Assembly: GCA_958452935.1 (NCBI GenBank)
Contig: CAUDVX010000053.1
Coordinates: 1-11,599, forward strand
Direction: 5' to 3'
Source: an uncultured Collinsella sp.
GTDB lineage: Bacteria > Actinomycetota > Coriobacteriia > Coriobacteriales > Coriobacteriaceae
Length of the DNA: 11,599 bases
In this document: piece after piece, positions 1 to 8,816 of the stretch
How the letters are laid out: each line of letters starts with the position of its first letter
Position numbering within the stretch: position 1 is the first letter of the stretch
Program-made: the position numbers and the translations under genes
Notes under the pieces: generated by a model
Databases searched by the model: none
What the model saw: only the letters and a program-made list of their open reading frames with translations
Told to the model about the DNA's origin: nothing

Positions 1-26
1 TCGAAGCCATGTGGGCCTACTACTAG
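1..26 (+). CDS. Possible 3' end of an upstream plus-strand gene (partial)
   Basis: The frame starting at base 3 reads E-A-M-W-A-Y-Y and then stops at TAG (24-26). Codons such as GCC, GGC-type third positions and TAC fit the GC-rich usage of the window. Only seven residues are visible, so no family can be assigned. The TAG is also the first three bases of the inverted-repeat element that follows, a common position for intergenic palindromes. The other two plus-strand frames also stop within about 50 bases, so this could be plain intergenic sequence. Confidence 0.35.
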
Positions 27-205
27 TCATTGGGGACAGACTTAAATGAGTGGTCGTTGGGGACAGCCTTTGTAGACGACCGCTCGCGCTGTCGAAAAGA
101 ACTGTCCCAAGCTGCCGACAGGAAAGGAACGCCCCCAGGTGCCGGGTTTGTCCGCGGCAAGAGTGTCCCTTTTGGCTAGTCGTTTAAGAACGTCCCCAAT
201 GACTA
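24..205. repeat. 182-bp REPIN/MITE-like element with inverted ends
   Basis: The two ends are inverted copies: TAGTCATTGGGGAC at 24-37 is matched exactly by its reverse complement at 192-205. Similarity continues inward, with CTTAAA plus GA followed about 20 bases later by GGGACA on both sides, giving imperfect inverted ends of about 50 bp. The centre holds further short inverted pieces (GGGACAG near 59, CTGTCCC near 103) and no credible ORF. The structure resembles non-autonomous palindromic elements such as REPINs or MITEs. No transposase is visible in the window and no clear target-site duplication was found. I recall similar motifs between genes in Collinsella relatives, but that is memory and not a search result. 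Confidence 0.6.
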
Positions 206-218
206 GGTGAATAGCAAA

Positions 219-248
219 AGCCCCGCAGTCGGAGCGGACTGCGGGGCT
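219..248 (-). terminator. Rho-independent terminator of arcC
   Basis: A perfect 12-bp stem (AGCCCCGCAGTC at 219-230 and its complement at 237-248) encloses a 6-base loop. Read on the minus strand the stem is followed by TTTGCTATT, a short U-rich run. It lies 66 bases past the arcC stop codon, so it should end the arcC transcript. Confidence 0.85.
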
Positions 249-313
249 CATGAAGAGAGGCTAGTTTGTGGGCGTCTTGCCTGGCGCCCACGAGAGAGGC
301 AACAGAGTAGAGA

Positions 314-1276
314 CTACTCGTGGATGCGGGTACCGGAGAGGCCGGCCATGGTCTCGGCGGCCTTGTCCAGGGCGCCGATGATGCAGGTGCGGCCCTTGCG
401 GGAACGGGCGAACTTGATGGCAGCGCGGACCTTGGGCTCCATGGAACCCTTGCCGAACTGACCCTCGTCGGCCAGGCGCTCGGCCTCGTCGGCGGTGATG
501 TCCTCGAGCTCCTCCTGGTTGGGCTTGCCAAAGTTGATGGCGACATGCTCAACGGCGGTCAGCAGGAACAGAACGTCGGCGTCGCAGTCCTCGGCCAGCA
601 GCTCGCCGCCCAGGTCCTTGTCGATGACGGCGGGAACGCCCTTGTAGCAGCCCTTGTTCTCGTAGTCGCGGACGACGGGGATGCCGCCGCCACCGCAGGC
701 GATAACGATGAACTCGTTATCGAGCAGATTGAGGATGGAGTCAGCCTCGACGATCTTCTTGGGATCGGGGGAAGCGACGACGCGACGCCAGCCGCGGCCG
801 GAATCCTCGACGAAGACCTTGGAGGGATCCTCGGCCATGAACTCCTTGGCCTGCTCCTCGGTGTAGAAGGGACCGATCGGCTTGGTCGGGTTCTTGAACG
901 CGGGGTCGTCCGGGTCGCACTCGATCTGGGTGACGACGGTGGCGGCGTGCCAGCGCTTATAGCGCTTGTGCATCTCGCGGCCGATGCCCTGCTGCAGGTG
1001 ATAGCCGATGTAGCCCTGGGACATGGCGCCGCACTCGGGCAGCGGCATCTCGGGGGTGCCGATGGCGTCGTGGGCAGCGGCGAAGGCGTTCTGAATCATG
1101 CCGACCTGCGGGCCGTTGCCGTGGGTGATGATGATCTCGTTGCCCTGCTCGATCAGGCCGAGGAGAGCGTGAGCGGTGTTGCTCACGGCCTCGATCTGCT
1201 CAACGGGGTTGTTGCCGAGGGCGTTGCCGCCAAGGGCGACGACGATACGATCGGGCTTGCCAAGAGGCTTAGACAT
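314..1276 (-). CDS. arcC: Carbamate kinase
   Basis: Cytoplasmic carbamate kinase catalyses carbamoyl phosphate + ADP <-> ATP + carbamate, the ATP-yielding last step of arginine deiminase or other carbamoyl-phosphate-generating pathways. The product is 320 aa, close to the usual 310-315. Visible family motifs are the N-terminal nucleotide/phosphate loop VVALGGNAL (12-20), THGNGPQVG (51-59), the glycine-rich CGGGGIPV (194-201), VIDKD (217-221) with the conserved lysine, and GSMEPK (278-283). The ATG at 1276 was chosen over an in-frame ATG at 1312 because AGAAAGGA lies 8 bases before it and the protein then starts at the family's usual place. The gene appears monocistronic: a terminator follows it and a dyad-containing AT-rich region precedes it. 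No arcA, arcB or arginine transporter is in the window, so the source of carbamoyl phosphate (arginine, agmatine or a purine/oxamate route) cannot be decided here. Confidence 0.96.
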   Translation of the reverse strand: MSKPLGKPDRIVVALGGNALGNNPVEQIEAVSNTAHALLGLIEQGNEIIITHGNGPQVGMIQNAFAAAHDAIGTPEMPLPECGAMSQGYIGYHLQQGIGREMHKRYKRWHAATVVTQIECDPDDPAFKNPTKPIGPFYTEEQAKEFMAEDPSKVFVEDSGRGWRRVVASPDPKKIVEADSILNLLDNEFIVIACGGGGIPVVRDYENKGCYKGVPAVIDKDLGGELLAEDCDADVLFLLTAVEHVAINFGKPNQEELEDITADEAERLADEGQFGKGSMEPKVRAAIKFARSRKGRTCIIGALDKAAETMAGLSGTRIHE

Positions 1277-1311
1277 TGCTGGAATCCTTTCTGTAAAAGG
1301 CCTACAACCCA

Positions 1312-1349
1312 TTAATAAACCGCACCCGTGCGATACGCGAGTTTATTAA
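1312..1349 (-). promoter_or_regulatory. Dyad upstream of arcC, candidate operator
   Basis: TTAATAAAC (1312-1320) and GTTTATTAA (1341-1349) are perfect 9-bp inverted copies separated by 20 bases. The spacer contains a smaller dyad, CGCAC/GTGCG (1321-1332). The outer arms are 29 bp apart start to start, near three helical turns. The element begins 36 bases upstream of the arcC ATG, in an AT-rich stretch suitable for a promoter. I could not place a convincing -35/-10 pair. It could bind a regulator or form a leader hairpin; it does not match an ArgR box that I can recognise. Confidence 0.45.
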
Positions 1350-1878
1350 GGTTTATATTCTCTTTATCGCTCATTTTATTCATTTTGAAAATAGTTGAAC
1401 GGTGAACGGTCGTTTTTATCCGCTCAGCGTACAGAACCCCAGCTCAAGCATATCTACGTCATTTACGTGCAACTTTATTTTAATAGAGCAGGGATTAGAC
1501 CAGATTATGCAAACTGTATCTTTGCTAAACATAAAACAGACAGCGCAAAATCTTACTCGCACTATACGAGATTCTATGCACTAATTGGACGAGTATGCAG
1601 CCCTGCAATAACATGGCATTTTTCATCCAACTTAAGAAATAGACGAGTGCCTTTGCCGCGCGTCGGCCGGCAGCCGGCGAGCTGTCTCGTCGATTGCCGC
1701 TTCCAGAAAATCAAAAACTGATATTGCGCGCGCAATTGCTGCATGGTACTTTAGCGAAGAACAGCGCGGGCTGGGGCGACAGAGATCTGTCGTGAAGTTT
1801 GGGTTCGGCGACCCCGCTGCTGTCTTCTCCTTATCCGCCAGCGAACCCCTTGAGCGACGGATTGAGGAGGTCCTTACT
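1350..1878. other. Intergenic region between arcC and the DUF3830 gene
   Basis: No gene is supported in these 529 bases. The first 300 are strikingly A+T-rich compared with the flanking genes and contain a short tandem GAACGGT-GAACGGT (1397-1410). From about 1640 the composition turns GC-rich. This part contains GCCGGCAGCCGGC (about 1667-1679) and the perfect 14-bp palindrome at 1723-1736. Plus-strand reading frames here are weak and lack ribosome-binding sites. A minus-strand frame ending at 1632 has codon use resembling coding DNA over about 40 codons (around 1632-1755), so it may be a gene relic, but no family was recognised. Confidence 0.5.
1723..1736. promoter_or_regulatory. Perfect 14-bp palindrome, possible operator
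   Basis: ATTGCGCGCGCAAT is its own reverse complement. It lies about 140 bases upstream of the DUF3830 start codon, within the GC-rich half of the intergenic region. Perfect palindromes of this size often bind dimeric regulators, but alternating GC runs also form them by chance and no regulator gene is adjacent. Confidence 0.25.
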
Positions 1879-2295
1879 ATGACAAAAATGCTCAAGATCA
1901 CGCTGAATGGCGAGACGTTTCTCGCCGACATGCTCTGGGACAAGGCTCCCGAGGCATGCGAGCTGTTCGAATCGTCCTGTCCGGTCGAGTCACGTATCTT
2001 TTCGGCCAAGATCTGCGATGCCGAGGTAACCTATCCCGTATCGGGCCCCATCGCCAATTACGAGCACATCGAGAACCCCGTCTTCCACGAGCCGGCGGGT
2101 GCCGTGAGCTGGTATGGCGGATGGTCGTCAATCTGCATCTTCTTTGACGTGTGCGAGCCCTTTGGCACCTGCAACATGTTCGCCCGCATCCGCGAAGCCG
2201 ACCGCGAGCGTTTTGCCGCCGCCTGCCGCAATGTCTGGGACAATCAGGGCATGTACATTAAAAACGAAATCGTCGAGATCGAAACGGAGGCCTAA
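1879..2295 (+). CDS. DUF3830 family (cyclophilin-like fold) small protein
   Basis: The product is a soluble 138-aa protein with no signal peptide or membrane segment. The spacing of features matches my knowledge of DUF3830: an N-terminal beta strand ending in a short turn (LKITLNGETFLADML, 5-19), an acidic/alanine helix (KAPEACELFESS, 22-33), a central segment after IENPVFHEPAG (64-74), the hydrophobic strand SICIFFD (84-90), and FGTCNMFARI (95-104), where cyclophilin-like proteins have their N-[HM]-FARI strand. No catalytic residues are established for the family, so no reaction is assigned. The ATG at 1879 has GAGGAGG 8 bases upstream. A GTG at 1792 would extend the frame but has no ribosome-binding site. 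The next gene starts two bases after this stop, so the two are co-translated. Confidence 0.72.
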   Translation: MTKMLKITLNGETFLADMLWDKAPEACELFESSCPVESRIFSAKICDAEVTYPVSGPIANYEHIENPVFHEPAGAVSWYGGWSSICIFFDVCEPFGTCNMFARIREADRERFAAACRNVWDNQGMYIKNEIVEIETEA

Positions 2296-2297
2296 AG

Positions 2298-2822
2298 ATG
2301 ATGGATATCAACGATCTGCTCACGCTCGACCTTGCCGAGTACACCACTGCACTTGAGGCCCTCGCCGATCAAATGATGCTCGAGGAACCGCGCGATATCG
2401 ACTACATGCGCCGCCGCAAGCTCGACACCGGCCGCGAATTCGCCGTCTGGAACTTCACCGTCGGCTACTGTATGAACGCCGCCGACGCCCTCTCCCTCCT
2501 GCGAGCCCAGGCCAACGAAAACGCCAACGACGGCACCGCCGACCTGGCAACGATCAACAACAGCGCCGCGCGCCTGTGCGACTGGTTCTCGGGCGCCTTC
2601 GACGTCACCGGCAAAATGGATGACACCACGGCAATCCTCGCCCACAGCCGCGACCTCTACGCCCAGGTTGAGACTCACGAACAGTTCGCGGCCCTCACCC
2701 GCGCCACCGAGCGCTATCTGGTCCAGCTCCAATTTTGGGTCGACCGCCAGATTCCCTGGCCGGCTATTAGCGACCTCGTCCACGGCTACCGCCTGCGCAC
2801 AGAGAGCGGCGAGACAAGGTAA
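2298..2822 (+). CDS. Unrecognised helical protein, partner of the DUF3830 gene
   Basis: I do not recognise this 174-aa product. It is predicted soluble and largely alpha-helical, rich in Ala, Leu, Asp and Arg. Notable segments are WNFTVGYCMNAADALSLLRA (51-70), NNSAARLCDWFSGAFD (87-102) and a Trp/Tyr-containing helix around LVQLQFWVDR (141-150). There is no nucleotide-binding motif, metal-ligand cluster, helix-turn-helix or signal peptide that I can see. Two consecutive ATGs (2298, 2301) are possible starts. ACGGAGG (2284-2290), inside the end of the DUF3830 gene, serves them, and the stop of that gene is only two bases away. This indicates an operon and probably a functional partnership. No clear U-tailed terminator follows. 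Confidence 0.75.
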   Translation: MMDINDLLTLDLAEYTTALEALADQMMLEEPRDIDYMRRRKLDTGREFAVWNFTVGYCMNAADALSLLRAQANENANDGTADLATINNSAARLCDWFSGAFDVTGKMDDTTAILAHSRDLYAQVETHEQFAALTRATERYLVQLQFWVDRQIPWPAISDLVHGYRLRTESGETR

Positions 2823-2846
2823 AAACAGCCAGGTAGCACCAACATA

Positions 2847-2912
2847 GTCCCGCCACGGGACCCAAAGTAGCAATCAGAGGGCTGGAGATGCCAACAACAG
2901 CGTCCCCAGCCC
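2847..2912 (+). other. Two hairpins after the DUF3830 operon, weak terminator candidates
   Basis: GTCCCG-CCA-CGGGAC (2847-2861) is a perfect 6-bp stem with a 3-base loop. GGGCTGG (2879-2885) pairs with CCAGCCC (2906-2912) across a 20-base loop. Neither is followed by a run of T, so intrinsic termination is uncertain. They are the only structures seen in the 240-base gap before the next gene that could separate its transcription from the upstream pair. Confidence 0.35.
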
Positions 2913-2965
2913 CTTCGCAAAGTAGAGCACTGTTTCAGTGGCTTTGAGACCTTATCGGACCTTTG

Positions 2966-3055
2966 CTATCTTCCAATTTTTGTATATTTACGCACGCTAT
3001 TATCCGCAAATTTTTGTATGATTTTAGGCAATTCTATCTGCCAATTTTTGTCATT
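2966..3055 (+). repeat. Three direct repeats phased at exactly 34 bp, candidate operator array
   Basis: Three copies of a roughly 20-bp unit with consensus YTATCYKCMAATTTTTGT start at 2966, 3000 and 3034. The T5 runs start at 2977, 3011 and 3045, each exactly 34 bases apart. Copies 1 and 3 differ at only one base over the first 18. The sequence between cores is not conserved, which points to protein-binding sites and not a slipped tandem duplication. The array ends about 10 bases before the ATPase ATG and overlaps the probable promoter; TATGAT (3017-3022), in the second copy, is a plausible -10. Autoregulation of the ATPase gene is a reasonable inference but not shown. Confidence 0.7.
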
Positions 3056-3065
3056 TGGGGGTTTT

Positions 3066-4427
3066 ATGCTACGCCGTAAGGTCACTGATAGGCTTTTGAG
3101 CTGGAAGAATAACTCCAATAAGGCATTACTTGTTACTGGTGCGCGTCAGATCGGCAAGAGCTATGCGATTCGCGCGTTCGGAAAAAGCAACTACGCTTCG
3201 TATTTTGAGGTCAATTTACTACTCGATGTCGAGGCAAAGAATGTGCTTATTGGCGCAAAGAACTCCGTTGACTTTATCAACCGTGTAGCCCTTCTTGCGG
3301 ATGCGCCGCTTACTGAGGGGGATACGCTTGTCTTTGTCGATGAGATTCAGGAGTATCCGCAGATCGTTACGCTCATGAAGGCGTTGGTCGAGGATGGGCG
3401 CTTTAGCTATGTCTTCTCGGGGTCTATGCTTGGGACTGAGTTTAAGGGAATCTCTTCTTTTCCGGTGGGGTATGTAGAGCACATTGTTATGCGCCCGATG
3501 GATTTTGAAGAGTTTTGTTGGGCAAACAGCGTAAGCGAGAATGTGCTTGCAGGCATTCGCAGCTGCCTTGTCGAGAAACATCCTGTCGAAAACTATATTC
3601 ATGAGGCGATGCTCAAGAACTATAGAGCCTATATCGTTTGCGGCGGCATGCCGGAGGTCGTTCAGAATTATATTGATTCGGGTTATTCGCTCGTGAGCAC
3701 ACGTGAGCTTCAAACTCAGTTGGTCGATCAGTACAAAAGCGATATCTCAAAATATGCATCGACTCGAGCGTTTAACGTTCGGTCGATTTTTGAGCAAATT
3801 CCCGTTCAGCTTGAGGCGGAGTCTCATCGCTTTGTTGTTTCGTCTCTGGGTGAGGGAGCTCGCCTTAAAAAATATGAGCAGGATTTCCTGTGGCTTGTTA
3901 ACGCAGGCGTTGGATTGATGGTCGCCAGGGTGACGGAGCCACGGAGTCCTCTCAAGAGGACGGAGAAAACGACAGCCTTCAAACTATACGAGTCTGATAC
4001 AGGCATGCTCGCATCGCGATACCCCGGCAGCACCGCACGCGCTGTCTATCTTGATATGAAAACTCCCAACCTTGGTGGTCTCTATGAGAACGTGGTCGCG
4101 CAGGAACTCGTTGCCCTCGGGGCGGATGCATGGTACTACCAAACGCGTGAGGTCGGTGAAGTTGACTTTGTGATCGAAGGCGTCCACGGTCATGTTGTCC
4201 CAATCGAGGTCAAATCGGGCAAGAAAGTTCGAGCGCACGCGGCCCTCGATCGTCTGATGAGTGTGGGCGAGTACAAAATTCCCGAAGCCGTTGTACTAAG
4301 CCACGAGAATCTCAGCAAAGAGGGCAAGGTTCTGTACGTTCCAATCTACATGACGTTTTGTCTCGATGAGTTTATGGAAAAGGATGACCCCAATAACGAT
4401 TTCTCGTTCGCACCCATATCTCTCTAG
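3066..4427 (+). CDS. AAA ATPase with DUF4143 nuclease-like C-terminal domain
   Basis: The 453-aa protein belongs to the widespread AAA_14/DUF4143 family of P-loop ATPases, whose cellular role is unsettled (often linked to accessory or defence-like DNA). Walker A is GARQIGKS (25-32), Walker B LVFVDE (88-93), and a sensor-like FSGSMLG follows (117-123). The C-terminal region contains YENVVAQEL (340-348), EVDF (365-368) and IEVKSGK (380-386), the spacing of a PD-(D/E)XK fold with D367, E381 and K383 as candidate catalytic residues. The ATG at 3066 was chosen over 3018 because family members begin with MLRRK and GGGGG lies just upstream. Base composition is visibly more A+T-rich than nifJ or the kinase, with many ATT, TTT and AAT codons, suggesting acquisition by transfer. 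It stands alone, with phased repeats in front and a repeat-rich spacer behind. All core motifs are intact, so it should be active. Confidence 0.93.
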   Translation: MLRRKVTDRLLSWKNNSNKALLVTGARQIGKSYAIRAFGKSNYASYFEVNLLLDVEAKNVLIGAKNSVDFINRVALLADAPLTEGDTLVFVDEIQEYPQIVTLMKALVEDGRFSYVFSGSMLGTEFKGISSFPVGYVEHIVMRPMDFEEFCWANSVSENVLAGIRSCLVEKHPVENYIHEAMLKNYRAYIVCGGMPEVVQNYIDSGYSLVSTRELQTQLVDQYKSDISKYASTRAFNVRSIFEQIPVQLEAESHRFVVSSLGEGARLKKYEQDFLWLVNAGVGLMVARVTEPRSPLKRTEKTTAFKLYESDTGMLASRYPGSTARAVYLDMKTPNLGGLYENVVAQELVALGADAWYYQTREVGEVDFVIEGVHGHVVPIEVKSGKKVRAHAALDRLMSVGEYKIPEAVVLSHENLSKEGKVLYVPIYMTFCLDEFMEKDDPNNDFSFAPISL

Positions 4428-4488
4428 CCATTTGAATCCGCAATCCAGCCCCGTCCACACATCAATGCATTTCCCAAGGTGCTGCGCG

Positions 4489-4592
4489 TTTCGCGCCAAA
4501 GGCGCGAAAAAGCAAAGGGATAAGGCGTTGCAACAGCCACGCCCCCCCATCCATCCCCAAAGTAACGCGCCTTTCGCGGTAAAGCCGCGAAA
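4489..4592. repeat. Two sibling hairpins in direct orientation, 83 bp apart
   Basis: Hairpin A: TTTCGCGCC (4489-4497), loop AAA, GGCGCGAAA (4501-4509). Hairpin B: TTTCGCGG (4572-4579), loop TAAAG, CCGCGAAA (4585-4592). Both are followed by a related flank (AAGCAAAGGG and CAGCGAAGGG), so they look like copies of one repeat of about 33 bp. They sit in the gap between two convergent genes. Hairpin A ends in an A-rich run and begins after GTTT, so it could also act as a weak terminator for either strand. Reading frames crossing this stretch are not credible genes. Confidence 0.55.
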
Positions 4593-4620
4593 CAGCGAAG
4601 GGGACGGAATACCCGACCAA

Positions 4621-4658
4621 CTACGTCCTTCATCCGCCCACACAATCCGAGGACGTAG
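4621..4658. repeat. Short inverted repeat
   Basis: CTACGTCCT (4621-4629) is matched by AGGACGTAG (4650-4658) with a 20-base spacer. It lies six bases before the large palindrome. TCCGAGGACGT occurs here (4646-4656) and again inside the right half of that palindrome (4751-4761), so the two structures may share an origin. Confidence 0.4.
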
Positions 4659-4663
4659 TCGCA

Positions 4664-4788
4664 GCAGGATCTGAGGGCTGACCTTCGCGGACACTCCGCA
4701 GGACGAAAGAACCCCCGCCGCACGTAGTGCGCAGCGGGGGTTCTTTCATGTCCGAGGACGTCCGCGAAGGTCAGCCCTCAGATCCTGC
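4664..4788. repeat. 125-bp palindrome with 29-bp perfect outer arms
   Basis: Bases 4664-4692 (starting GCAGGATCTGAGGGCTGACC) are repeated exactly in inverse at 4760-4788. Inside them are 12 unmatched bases on each side (4693-4704, 4748-4759), then the 14-bp terminator stem, all centred on 4726. The symmetry of the unmatched pockets (12 by 12) means the whole RNA could fold as one rod with an internal loop. It starts 10 bases past the nifJ stop and lies between convergent genes. Terminator-capturing palindromic element, or 3' stabiliser of nifJ mRNA, are both possible. Confidence 0.75.
4705..4747. terminator. Strong bidirectional terminator between the ATPase and nifJ
   Basis: GAAAGAACCCCCGC (4705-4718) pairs perfectly with its inverse at 4734-4747, with a smaller GCAC/GTGC stem at the tip. 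On each strand the descending arm ends GGGGGTTCTTTC, giving a GC-rich stem with a T-rich end. The convergent arrangement of the flanking genes fits a terminator used from both sides. Confidence 0.8.
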
Positions 4789-4798
4789 GGTGAGAGAC

Positions 4799-8338
<3,540 letters not shown>

Positions 8339-8734
8339 ATACCCCTCTCCTCTCATATAGGTATACAGGCCCCGGCGATTGCCGGGATATTGGCGTGATG
8401 GGATTTTCGTTGTTGCTTCCAATCATCTGGCAGGCGGACTCAGCAGCAGGTACATGGCGTGGAGAGAAGGCATGCCGAGGCGAGGAGGGCTGCACGCGCT
8501 CCACAGGCCCAGCTACCCGTCTTGCACATGACCGAGCGCCGCAAAGGCCGCATGCCGGATGCTCCCGGGCACGCCCCGGCGATGGGAAGCGCCCGCAACG
8601 GAAATCCGCATGCGGGTTTATTGTACCCCGCCGTCAGGCCATATTTCGGCAAATATAGGTGGCCGGTAAAGGTTTACTCGGGTGACTATTGTGCGCCCGG
8701 CACCGACGGACACAGTCCCCTGGAACCCCACAGC
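8339..8734 (-). other. nifJ upstream region with leader-like structures
   Basis: No gene is supported in this stretch. Going upstream from the nifJ ATG it holds the ribosome-binding site GGAGAGGGG, a perfect hairpin CCCGGC-GATT-GCCGGG (8371-8386), a perfect palindrome CCGCATGCGG (8606-8615), and the dyad ATATTT-CGGC-AAATAT (8641-8656). TACAAT (complement of 8621-8626) followed by AAAC is a possible -10, but no good -35 was found at normal spacing. If transcription starts there, the leader would be nearly 300 bases. I looked for TPP, T-box and glycine riboswitch signatures and saw none. Confidence 0.45.
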
Positions 8735-8801
8735 AGTTGCGGTGAAATAGGGACTGTTTTTGCCGGTCGCGGCCTTAAACAGTCCCTATTTCACCGCAAC
8801 T
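8735..8801. repeat. Perfect 25-bp inverted repeat, likely 3' hairpin of the kinase-FHA operon
   Basis: Bases 8735-8759 (beginning AGTTGCGGTGAAATAGGGAC) recur exactly in inverse at 8777-8801, with a 17-base spacer. The repeat begins 15 bases past the FHA stop codon. As RNA it is a 25-bp perfect stem, which could stop transcription or protect the 3' end, although no T run follows on the minus strand. The GGGACTGTTTAA-like core resembles the GGGACAGACTTAAA ends of the element at 24-205, so the two may be members of one palindromic family. Confidence 0.7.
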
Positions 8802-8816
8802 CATTGAGGGGATGAG

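Noticed and set aside
320..1315. 331-codon plus-strand open frame opposite arcC
   Set aside because: Antisense shadow of carbamate kinase with no ribosome-binding site and biased composition.
1397..1410. Tandem GAACGGT pair as an operator
   Set aside because: Only two 7-bp copies; they are too short to distinguish from chance.
1395..1721. 108-codon plus-strand frame in the arcC intergenic region
   Set aside because: No ribosome-binding site, mixed composition crossing an AT-rich to GC-rich boundary, and no recognisable motif.
1792..1878. GTG start giving a 167-aa version of the DUF3830 protein
   Set aside because: No ribosome-binding site precedes it, while GAGGAGG precisely precedes the ATG at 1879, where family similarity begins.
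2966..3055. CRISPR array
   Set aside because: The repeat core is only about 20 bp with about 14-bp gaps and three copies, too short for CRISPR, and no cas gene is present.
4424..4723. 99-codon minus-strand frame after the ATPase gene
   Set aside because: It runs through both hairpins and into the terminator palindrome, so it is read-through of repeats and not a gene.
8339..8734. TPP riboswitch in front of nifJ
   Set aside because: The enzyme uses TPP but the conserved CTGAGA and downstream core segments of the TPP aptamer were not found on the minus strand.
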